From NCBI GenBank assembly GCA_949361645.1, contig OX442435.1, positions 3,334,220-3,398,219 on the forward strand: DNA of 64,000 nt. The letters run 5' to 3'. A model generated the notes under the pieces. That model was not told the origin of the DNA and searched no databases. It saw nothing but the letters and a program-made list of their open reading frames with translations. Numbering within the stretch: position 1 is the stretch's first letter; every line of letters begins with the position of its first letter. This DNA comes from Spongilla lacustris. Taxonomy: Eukaryota; Porifera; Demospongiae; Spongillida; Spongillidae. Position numbers and translations under genes: made by a program. Positions 1-10,696 of the stretch are shown one piece after another.

Positions 1-3000
1 TTCCATTGGTCATGTTCAGATCAGGCGGACACAGAGCAGTTGTTCCACTGCAGTACTCAGCAATCCCACACTCACTGGCTGAGGGCCTGCACACTGTACC
101 ATATGTCTTAAACTTGCAGCCTGCACAACATGCTCCGCTATTGCACTGAGCTCCAGTAGCTAATTGGCAAGATGTAGCATTGCAGCAAGGGTTCTTACAT
201 TCCTGTTTAATCAGAGAAACAACAAAACAGAGACACAGACAATCACTCAAAAACCTCAAAGCACATGTAGCAATTGAGCTTGTTCTGAATGGTAAGGCTG
301 CTCTTTTGCTTTGGTACAAAGTTACTTTTAAATGCAATAGCAGTAACCAAACATAGTAGCAAGATATGGCTATACAAGCATAACCTATGGCAGATTAATA
401 TTACTCAGTACTTTGTCATGGTACCAGTGAATTCAAGTTTATCTACTCACAAGATTGATATCTTGCAATGGAGGTTTAAAATGTTCAACAAGTAAGACTT
501 AATATCAATCAAACTCCCAATATTTACATGTATTGTCATGCTACATACCTGAGGTGTGCCACAGTCACAGAGTTCACTTCCTTCAAGTATTCCATTCCCA
601 CACACTGGTGTACCAACAGTGGCAGTTGGGTCATTAGTAAGACATACACCGAGATTTCCGTTATTAAGCCCATTACTGAGGGACAGTAGACTACAGTTGC
701 TCCACTTGGTTGGGGGAATGAAGCCTTGAACTGCATTCATAATGCAACCATTAGCATCATTGCATGTACAGGATCCTATGGTTAAAAGCAAAACAGATCC
801 CAATAAAAGAGAGGTATTGACTCTTTAGTATGGTCCATGATTGGATATTTATATTTATCCCTTGTTCTGAATTTGGATGAGGAATTTTAAAAATTAAGGC
901 ACTGAAAAAATACTGACAGGCTGGGTGTATGATAAGGATCATAGGAAATCTGTGCAAACTACAGCTATTTACAGTTACAGATTTTAAAAAGTGCTGTGAT
1001 CAGCTTTTAACATTTGACATCCTTCATTTTCATGCTATATTGCCACATAGTAAACCTTGCATGTACATGTACCTATTTGAGATGACCAGTTCTTAGCCAA
1101 AATTATTATATTAATTCTGCTTCATTTATCTTGATTAGTTCACAAAATACTCATTGAAATCCAATATTCCTGCTGGTGATATCAATTATTTTCTTCAGCA
1201 AAAGATGTGGAAAGGTCTACTTACATGTACATTGACTAGATTTCTTCTTTTACAACCATCAGAAATAAGATCAATACATATAGTTTTGACAGCTGCTTAA
1301 AAAGTTAATCATAGGGCTAAGCTGTTACCCCATCTGTTCGCGACATGCTGCATATAACTTCCTACCTTGGCCTAACCTCCACTGACCTCAAACCTATGTT
1401 AATGACCATCACCTTGCTGTTAAAGTTGTGGCTTGGGATAGATATTTCCTACAGTTTGAAACTCTGCCTGCCATGTTTGATGTGCAAACAGGAGATGTTG
1501 AATTGATGTATCATAGCTAATGTAATTGTGCTGTGTATGCCTGCAGTGCATAGAATACATGCTGCACTCCATGGCAGACTCAGCCTCACTTTGGTGAGGT
1601 CCTGTGCTGTCAAGAGCTGGACCTTCATTGGTCATCACTGGTGTCCGAATATAGCAATCTCTTTAGTAATGTAATTTTTTTTTCTTTTCCATTTAAATTG
1701 AAAACACAAATATTTTGAACACCGTTATGTTGTAGATGTAATCCAGATTTGAATGTACAGTGGTTACTGCAAATTGCGAAGGAAAATTAAAACGTAAAAA
1801 ATAAGCATCAAACTTTCTAACAGCTACCATACAGAAAACACAATGTGCTTGGCAGCTTCAAAGTTTGCTTGCCACACTTGCCAAGTGTAGGAAAAATTGA
1901 CCCAAATGATCCAAAGGACCTATGGAAGTTAATTTCTCCTACATGTACTTGTAATAGGTTATTCATGTGTAATACATGAGCAACCCATGGAGTACAAATT
2001 CACTGTACTTGCACTGTATACAATCTTATATAGTACATGTTTTGTAGCACTTGTGTGTAATATTTTATGTTTATTATAGAAGTATTGCATATTGAACTAA
2101 CCTGTATCATGCTGCATGCTAAAAATATGACCCAGCTCATGAGCAGCTGTACTTGCAACTGTCGCCAGTGAACCAAAGTCCTCCACCAATCCCACAGATG
2201 AGGGACCACACATGGCTCCAACAAAGGCAATACCAACCGTTGTACCATCCAAAGTCACTCCCCTAAATGATGCAAAATATAAACTGCAGTCACATTATGT
2301 ACAACTGCATTGTTATAAAAACAATCATACTTTTTTTGAAGTATGATTTCAGTGTGCATGATGTGATGAGGAAGCAACAAACATACAGTGGATTTTAAAC
2401 ACCCTACCAAATATATATTATTATAATATAATTATACATATATGTATAATATAATATATATATAATTTATTTATATATATAATAATTATATATATAATTA
2501 TATATATAATTATAATTTTTTTTTCTTTTTCAAAAGGACAAGTACTGATTTACAATACTGAATTCTTAATAGCACTAAAGAGCCATTATGATTACTGACT
2601 ATCAATGTGTATATTGTTGTTTACTAAATGCTAGTGCTTGGAATCTTACGTGAAAAGCATTGCTGCATCATGAGTGGATGTGATTTGGGGTGCAAACCCT
2701 AAAAAGTTGTTCAGCAGCGTCGAAGGATTGGTAACCACTGTAATCTGATTTCCATTATTCCATGATATCACTTTGGTGAGTACTATACGAATGCCCAGTG
2801 GCTTGTACAGCTGAAATGTATGCATTAATAACTAATTAGTAAAAATACGACAAACTTACACTGTCAGCAGTATTCGATATTTCTAAAGCCCTTGTCACTG
2901 CAGCTTGAACATTGCCACCAAATTTATTAATCTGAATGGGCACATATGTGATCATTGCAGAACACACTGTACGTCCAAGACCATATGGCCACAATTTTTA

Positions 3001-4572
3001 ACACATGTATGTGTATACATGAATAACACATACATGGTGATTGACTATACTGTGGATTGAGTGAGTGTGTGAGTGTGAGTACATGTTGCAAGTGTGGGTG
3101 AGTGAGGAATTGAGTGAGACAGAGTGAGAACATTAGTGAGTGCTGCCAAGTTGCATTCAACTATCTGCCTAAAATGGACTCTAGCAAAGATTATATTGAC
3201 CAGCACTTTACTTTTGACTTACTAATTACATATTTGTTCTTAATAAGAGGTTCACATAGTGCATAATTTTTCATCTTACTTGAGTCAAATCATTCACAAC
3301 TGCCAATTCCACAACCAGAAATCCATTTTCAGCCTGGCCTTGCAGCTAATGAATTTAATTTGATGTGCTTATATTGATACTTGCATTTAAAAACTGACTA
3401 ACCCTGTTACTATGTGAGGCAGCGTCATGTCTAATGCTGATAGGTTCACCATGAGGCACTCCTGGCAACAAAAATACAAGTGAAATTAAATCCCTTATCC
3501 ATTTGAGTACCATTTACCACAAGTTCCAACTTTATCCACATGTTCTGAGGCTGCATAGATTGCATGTGGCTGAGCCAGCTGCTGTGAATTCATTTCAACA
3601 ATATATGCATGTACATGTATTTAAATAAAACTGAGCAAGGGATGATAATATAAGTGGTATTCCAACTTACCATATTGGTATCTTCACCCAGGGGCTCTAT
3701 ATAGAACATTTGTTTTTTCATTGATAGATTACCAAATGATCCCCTGAAATTGGAATTACAGGACAGTAATGACCTGCCAAATGATTGTTTCAGATTTCCA
3801 AATCAGATTTTTTTTATTCCTGTTAAATGCTTTTAATACTGTAACATGAATACATGACTGTGGTGTCTAAAAAAATGCTAATTGTTCTATATTGTGTTGT
3901 ATACTTCCATTACAAGTACAGATTATGTAACAGTTCATGACATTTCATCATGGGTAATGAAACCTCACAAATTGTTGGGCACCACTCTTGCTCCTCCATG
4001 AAATACTCTGCTGGCTCAATCAGCCTTCCTCCCCCCCCCCCTCCCTCCCCCCCCCCCCCCCCCCCCCCCCCCCGTGTTTGCATTATAATTCATTATTAGA
4101 GAATGCCACTTTTAAATTTTTTTCAGATATAAGGTGTGTTATATACTAAAATTGGCCGCATATATGTGACTTTTAAAAAAGTATTCAGCCTCATTGCATT
4201 GCATATACATTTTTGTTAGCTTTATGTTCATGAAAATGTCACTGTCCATCACATGCACACTGTCATGATAATTGATAGGGGAAAATATTATGGAAATTGG
4301 TGAATTCACAGCTGGTAACAAATATCAGATACTTACTACATAAGAAAACTCAATTAATTACTAATAGGTATTTGAGTACAACCCAAATTCTATTGAAAAG
4401 TAATATACTAATTCGTAAAACCTGGCATATGGTTATTCATCCTCTATGCCTGAGTTCACAGATTATGGAATACATCACTATGAAATCACCTCAGTCCATT
4501 GCAGGTAGACATTGCCACCACCCACTTTGAGTGACCAACAACTTTTCCATGATAGAAGCAATTTGGATGGCC
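1..4572 (-). CDS. ADAM-family metalloprotease-disintegrin gene, partial, multi-exon
   Basis: Membrane or secreted zinc protease of the ADAM family, which sheds or cleaves cell-surface proteins. Exons read on the minus strand, 5' to 3': 4572-4490, 3743-3671, 3581-3518, 3462-3404 (approximate), 3345-3280, 2931-2860, 2810-2650, 2262-2102, 775-549 and 202-1. Each is bounded by AG/GT and the phases checked join in frame. Prodomain: NCFYHGKVVGH and FYIEPLGED. The catalytic domain starts around FLVVELAVVND and carries the zinc site HELGHIFSMQHD at about 2105-2140, followed by CIMNA. The disintegrin domain starts at CGNGILEGSELCDCG and continues with NPCCNATSCQL and AEYCSGTTALCPPD to the window edge. 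The usual Gly of HExxHxxGxxHD is Ser here. The signal peptide and first exon are not found; a 23-29-bp exon near 4622-4648 is possible. The cysteine-rich, transmembrane and tail regions lie off the left edge. Family call is firm; subfamily unknown. Confidence 0.88.
2408..2520. repeat. AT-rich microsatellite in ADAM intron
   Basis: Almost pure A/T sequence with runs of (TA)n and TATATAATTA, lying in the intron between the ADAM exons that end at 2650 and begin at 2262. No coding content. Confidence 0.9.
4029..4073. repeat. Poly-C homopolymer tract
   Basis: About 45 bases of nearly uninterrupted C in an ADAM intron. Similar G or C tracts occur at 5167-5193, 7929-7957 and 19637-19658. True length is likely uncertain because such runs are hard to sequence and assemble. 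Confidence 0.9.
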
Positions 4573-4599
4573 CTGAAAAGTTTTAATGGAGAATAAAGT

Positions 4600-7500
4600 G
4601 ATCAGTATGTTGGAGACTTACCAATAGGAGAACCATGTCAAACCCTACAGGCTATACTGATATTTATAACATTAACTTCTTTGTGTACATACATGTAGGC
4701 CTACACAGTTACTTTCATCCTACCAGCTGGAGTTTTATCACATGGCACCTTTAGTTGGCTCTATTATTGCGTCTGCATTTTGGTCTGATATTTACAGTGG
4801 ACAAAATGGCTTCTATGGTGGCAAGTAATAAAGAGCCATTGCAATGCGTGTCAAGTTTTACTTTCCTTTTCTTTAGATACAGACTATTTAACAGGGTTCC
4901 GTTCTGTGCTTTAGTCATAAGTCCGACCATTCCGTTTCTCGAAAATAGAAGGCTATTGAACGCTATATTTGTACATTGAGATTTGGAGCGTCTCGCTGTC
5001 ATTGGGATGACAAATCATTTCTGGTCAATCGCGCGCGTATAATACACATGTAGACCAGAGTGCTATAGGTTGCATACATATGCAGCTGAGCAACGTACAA
5101 TGTATTATAATAACGTATGCAAATACAATCAAACAACCAATCCCAGTAAACAGGGAAGGGTGGGGAGGGGGGGGGGGGGGGGGGGGGGGGGGGTAATGTT
5201 CCTAATCTGTCATGAAATGTTAACTGACTGTATGTGCTTTGCATTTCTACAATGTTTTGCTAATATACTATACATTTTGGGGATATATATATAATTATTA
5301 TTATAACTATAATATACTACATCAAAATACATCTATCTGGCTAAGCATTGGCCATTGCGCGCACCAACAAATTAAATTTTTAAAGCTTGCAATAATTGAA
5401 AGATCAGTCCTGATACAGTATGTGATTTCTCTTTTTTGATGCGCCATATACTCTATACGTGACTCTCCCCCCTACAACTTAGAAAAGGGAAAGTACAATA
5501 TACAACTGGACATGCATATTTGTGTTGAGAAAACCTTTTAAAACATACATTGTAAATTTTCTTTAAATCAGTTATCCCACTGTGGCTATAATGTAATGTG
5601 TCCCACACACATGCAGCCTTTGCTTAGATGAGATTTAAATATATGGGAGACATCGGTTCACGGAGTCCATAGTCTTGGGAAGATCGCGTATACGATATTC
5701 ATTATAGAAGAGGAAAGTATGCAAAATTCCGGGGCGGGCGGGGGGAGCAATATTCATAAATCAGCTGCATAGCCATCTGCGCTGCAGATTGTACATGTAT
5801 ACACGTGACTCACTTTGACAGTAATTTCTTCACCTTGCGAGTTATATGAAGATGATGTAAAGCCAGGTGAAAGAAGGTTTCTACAACAGGAGAAATTAAT
5901 TTACAATTGGACCATTTGGCCCATTTATGGGATGGATGTAATGCGCATTATATATATATATACTTCGAAACGTAGAAAAATACATGTGTTTAATGCGGTT
6001 CGTTGACTAATTGTTCATTTTTAATTGATTAATGAGATATTTCTTAGTTGCACACACGTCACCGCCGAAAATGTAAATGTAACACCATACGATTCGCGAT
6101 GCAATCATTCATTTAAAATGTCAAACCGCTACTAATATGTTGGCTAGCTATAGTACATGTATTTGCATGGATACTAAACTAAGTCAAAAATGCAACGAGT
6201 AGCCTTGGCTTGGGTGCACGTGTACGACTCTCGCGCGCTTTCGATCGAATTTATCATATACATGCCGCGAGCTGTTTGCCTTATGTCATAGCTACATGTG
6301 ATCTGACACTGAAGCTCTACAATAATACATATCGTAATAGGGTATTGATACGTCTGCTACACAACCTCCTCTTGACCTGGTATCAAGAGAAGCCCTTTTA
6401 CTTGCACAATAGACTCTCATATTTTGTTTCCTGTTGTTTTATGTGAATATATATGGTATTGTATGTGTTAGTTGTTATTATTATCAGTTCCCAAAAAATA
6501 GACATGTTGCCGGAGCCCAGTCTCTGTTGTTTGACACTACGAGAGAAACTACGTTTGTTCTACGCCTTGAGTTTCTATCGGTCATATAGATTCAGACTAA
6601 ACTATAATATTCCATATGCTACAATATGCGTGCGCGACTTGTAATACATGTACCCATCACAAATCAATTATTAAGTTTAATACCCGGAATGCGCAACGGT
6701 TCGTTAGCGCTTTTCCATTGAGTTGTAAATAAGGACTGAACTTGTGTATAATATCCTTGCATGCATAAACTGCATGTGTATTTTTCTTACGTGTTCACGG
6801 TTAGAATTAATTCAAAGCTGTATGACTCTGTTTCCACGGAAAAAGACAGGGATCCCTACATGTACGTGTAGATGCATGCGATTAAAAAGACAATAAAAGT
6901 TAAAAGGTGATAAACAACCTTTTCAGCGTCTGCAAGGTTTACAGTCGGGGTAAAAACTTCATAGTTCACAATTGTGGCTGCGGAAAATCAATGTGAATCA
7001 TGCAGTACCACTAATCATATACTGATGTTTACCGTCCTGGGATATGGTACTGATGAAAGGCCTAGGCGCACTTCTAACCAAAGCTATGAACGAAACAATA
7101 ATCAGGAGTGCTACGTCCACACGTCGTCCAAAGAAACCGCTATACATGTACATCTCGCCTCTCTGGTAACCTTAGCACGAGAGCGAGTATATACGGTAAT
7201 GATATGCGGAACTAAAGTCACGCATTGACGTAATGCATCATATAGATAGCATGCCAAACCCCGGGTCATCTTTACAAACATTTTAGGCTGCACAACGTAA
7301 GCATGATTATTGACAATAATTAAAGCGTCATAGTTATGCACCTATCAATGGTCTCCCTGCTAGATTTAAAAACCGCAATACTCACCTTCGCACGAATTTA
7401 CAAGCAATTTACCTCTTCGACCGCCAAGTGCATATGTAAGTACTAAAAATTAATTCGCGTTTTAACCGCATAGAGCTGTGACACGGTGGTCTGCTCTCAT

Positions 7501-7926
7501 TGAATGCGTGGAAACTAAGCCCTACGCCCCGAAAAATTGAAATGGTTACGTACACCCATAGCAACGAACCTGACAACCGATGCCTTTTAGAACCAGCTGT
7601 GCACGAGGTACATAAAATGTAATCAACACCTAAAAGCCATACTAGCAGTGATAAACACCTTTCAACTATATTGTAAGCAAAAATCACGTGGCCTGGTGTT
7701 GCCAACTGTCGGCTCTGGTACTTCGGTTTTATCGACTTAAGCACGGCGATCACCGACTACATGTGTTCAAAAAACTACAACGACGCTCGGTGACTGAGAT
7801 GGAACATGCCAAAGCTATCACGGTAAAGTTAGTTGTTTGTACTGTCGTTTTTTGGTACAGGTTAGTGGCAACGCATTTTCTGAAGTAGATTTCTAGCCTT
7901 TCAAAATCCACCATTTTGGTGTCTTT

Positions 7927-7957
<31 letters not shown>

Positions 7958-8069
7958 AATTAATATTTGCGCAATGAAGTGGGTTTTAACAGAGCGTTGA
8001 AAATATAGCCTTACATTTCTTTTGGTCTAGATTTGACTCCATGCTCGTATGTAAATAGATTGAGCTTGA
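4600..8069. other. Upstream region with no recognisable gene
   Basis: About 3.5 kb upstream of the last recognised ADAM exon. Six-frame reading gives only short open stretches without domains or convincing splice-linked exons. It contains poly-G tracts at 5167-5193 and 7929-7957, AT microsatellites, and local GC-richer patches with CpG around 6210-6260 and 7480-7600. The ADAM 5' exon and promoter may lie here but cannot be pinned down. Confidence 0.6.
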
Positions 8070-9665
8070 ACTGAATTAGTATTTATTCTTTACTCTCTTG
8101 GCTGGAGGGGGGATGGCAGCTACCAATTGTGGCTCAATACTTAGTAAGTGTTCTTGCACAATGCGCATCAGGTTCTGCATGTGGTTGTGGATTGGAGCAA
8201 ATGTCAAGCCAAGAATTTTGCATGAATTGACTTGGCCCCCTGAAAAGGGGGCTGTTTCTCTTTTGGGGTTATCGCCAACAATTTGGCTGGATATGTGGTG
8301 CATCCTTTCCTCACCAGCCAGACAGATTCCTGATGATTTGAGCCACCTGAAACACCAGTGAGTTAGAATTGAGCCTTTGCTGTATGTTGTGACATACCGC
8401 CTTAGAAGCCTCAGTGTATTCCATGCAAGGTATGGCAAGCCCAGCCTTAATCGCCGGCAATACATGTACCTGCACTTCAGTCCATGATGAGTAGGCAGCT
8501 GTAGTTTAGCTCTGGTGACATGCACGAATGTCATTGGCAGAAGTGAGTGTATATATTATGTAATCTCTGTACAAGTCATTGACATTCATTTAACTGCTTC
8601 CCCTGTAGCAAGTTGTATGATGGCTTAGTCAGGACTGCTAGAGATTACCCTCCCGCTGCTTGCTTCTCCTCCTCAGGTGTAAGTGTTGGTGCACACTCAT
8701 GCTCTTCATAGCCACCATCCTTATAATATCCCTGCTGCAGTCTGTATACAGTGCTCCAGAACATCTGACAGCAGCATTATCACACTTGATGATAGTCTGA
8801 CTAGGGGACCCATCCTCTGGGCAGCAGGGGATCATCCTCTGGGCAGCAGGGGATCATCCTCTGAGCAGCAGGGGACCATCCTCTGAGCAGCAGGGGATCA
8901 TCCTCTGAGCAGCAGGGGACCATCCTCTGAGCAGCAGAGGATCATCCTCTGGGCAGCATGGGACCATCCTCTGATCAGCAGTGGACCGTCCTCTGAGCAG
9001 CATGGGACTGTCCTCTGAGCAGCAGGGGATCATCCTCTGAGCAGCAGGGGATCATCCTCTGGGCAGCATGGGACCATCCTCTGAGCAGCAGGGGACCATC
9101 CTCTGAGTAGCAGGGGATCATCCTCTGGGCAGCATGGGACCACCATCTCTGAGCAGCAGGGGACTATCCGTCCTCTGAGCAGCATGGACGGTTCATAGCA
9201 TCATATGCTGCTATCCACTCCCGGAGGCATTTGGAGCACACCAGTGCACCACACAGCAGTTCCAGTGGCTGTGAGAGGGTCTTGGAGCACAGTGCACACT
9301 TCAGCTCCTTTAGCATTGACAGGTTGTTAGCTCTTGCCAAAGGTGGGCTAGGCTCACTATGGAGAACTAGAGGAGTGGCAATCTTCTCAAGATGACCTCT
9401 ACCAAATGTTTACCTCTCATGATGTCATGTGTTTACTTGTTTTGCCACTCTAATAGCATCACTACACATATGTGATGCACTCACTTTGTGATGGCACAGA
9501 TGGTTCTCTACATACCCAGCTTACATTGCATGCAGAACATCTCAGGGTGACATCATCCCCAGATGTGTCAATGTCAAAAGCTATTTTCAGCTCAGCTGAG
9601 AATGCTATGCACTCAGAGCTGGTTCTTTTCTTTGTCCTGTACTTCATTAGCCTCTGCCCACACAC
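8070..9665 (-). pseudogene. RING-finger protein related to the RAG1 N-terminal region, broken
   Basis: Minus-strand coding segments in order: 9665-9462 (cysteine-containing piece, LRCSACNVSW), 9412-9186 (RING), 8835-8638 (KCDNAAVRC piece) and 8534-8076 (basic tail ending PPPAKRVKNKY). The RING segment reads CALCSKTLSQPLELLCGALV then CSKCLREW, with Cys spacing C-x2-C-x11-C-x4-C-x2-C. That spacing is typical of C3HC4 RINGs and matches the RAG1 RING; the expected His is Ala. A PCCSEDG motif follows, then a second cysteine pair, as in the RAG1 zinc-binding region. RAG1-N-like mobile proteins are known from invertebrates, so this could be a domesticated or mobile copy; that is inference. Stops between pieces and a 22-bp repeat expansion inside the PCCSEDG codons suggest a dead gene. 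No RAG1 catalytic core is seen. Confidence 0.5.
8802..9186. repeat. 22-bp minisatellite inside the RING pseudogene
   Basis: About 16-17 tandem copies of a 22-bp unit of the form GAGCAGCAGGGGATCATCCT plus CT, with variants (GGATC or GGACC, GAGCAG or GGGCAG). On the minus strand the unit encodes PCCSEDG-like residues. Because 22 is not a multiple of three, the repeat shifts frame at every unit. The coding sense resumes on the far side, so the array looks like expansion of a short coding motif. Confidence 0.92.
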
Positions 9666-9669
9666 TCGG

Positions 9670-10127
9670 CAATGTATGGAAATTGTAATCCATACCTATA
9701 ATGTATAGGGCAAAACCACAACGTATGTCGATTATTCATGCAATACGCTCAGCTTGTTCGTGGTGACAGAAAATGCGTTGCCACTTCAGGTTAGTAAATT
9801 CTGGTAGCCACATGCCTCCTGAGCATCGCTGTAGTACTCTTACCTTCCAGTTCAGTCACCAAAGGCTACATCGTCGCATTTAGTAACGCCCTCCTTCTAA
9901 ATACGTATCGCGTGACCTTGCTAAACGGTATGCGCATGCTATCTATGTGGAATTTCAATTGTGCGCATTGACTGGACATGACAGGACAAGGAATGTAGTG
10001 TTTGAGTTCGTTTTCACTTTTAGATTTGCTAGTTCTGGTGAGTCATGGTTTGCTTTTAAACATCAGATGTCTATAATGAGCCATCACTCTTCAGTTATAA
10101 TATAATTATAATAATATATATATATAT
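9670..10127. other. Spacer between RING pseudogene and 16-kb element
   Basis: About 450 bases with no ORF or domain, ending in an AT-rich (TA)n stretch that forms the insertion site of the large element. Confidence 0.6.
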
Positions 10128-10440
10128 GGGACAGTTCACGACAAAATGAGCCTTCGTATATATATATAAAATGTTATAAAATACCTTTACGTTTAAATAG
10201 CTATAACTGCCCAACGGTAAGAGCTATTGACATCCTATCTTCAACACTTTAAACTATACCATTTCTCTATGCTAAAATACATTTTGGGATCTTTCACTTG
10301 CTCCATACCAGTATTGCAACGTCCGATACCCTTTCGGGTTCTAACCCGCCATAACTTTCTGTAGGAGTAATGAAATCTCTTCAAATTCGGTTTATAGGTA
10401 GAGAGGTCCTTTACCTATCGATTTGTTCTGTTCGTTAATT
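10128..10440. repeat. Left terminal inverted repeat of the 16-kb element
   Basis: Begins GGGACAGTTCACGACAAAAT, then GAGCCTTCG and a (TA)n block. It continues with sequence that is the diverged reverse complement of 25800-26134, including the stretch around TTCGGTTTATAGGTAGAGAG. The outermost ~55 bases are nearly identical to the right end. Confidence 0.9.
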
Positions 10441-10696
10441 TTTATGTATTCCGTTGGGGAGATACAGCCGTTCAAAGTAGGTACAGGTTTCCCGCTCGAA
10501 TCGCGCCGTTGCACGGGCGTGAACCGCTTCCATTCACTCATGTACATGAATATTCAACTTCTCCCGTTTATTAACATAGCCACACCTACAAAGCAGGATA
10601 CGCGACAAACGGCGGTGAGTATTGGATCTCTCAGGTCATGCCTATTATAGTTGTTATTCGTTATCCTCTTTGTACATGTAGATAAAGATAAACGAT

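Noticed and set aside
4622..4648. Small candidate ADAM exon (FDMVLLL)
   Set aside because: Has AG/GT and compatible phase with the 4572 exon but is too short to support by homology.
4999..5244. Poly-proline or poly-glycine ORFs near 5.17 kb
   Set aside because: Produced by the poly-G homopolymer tract; no conserved flanking protein.
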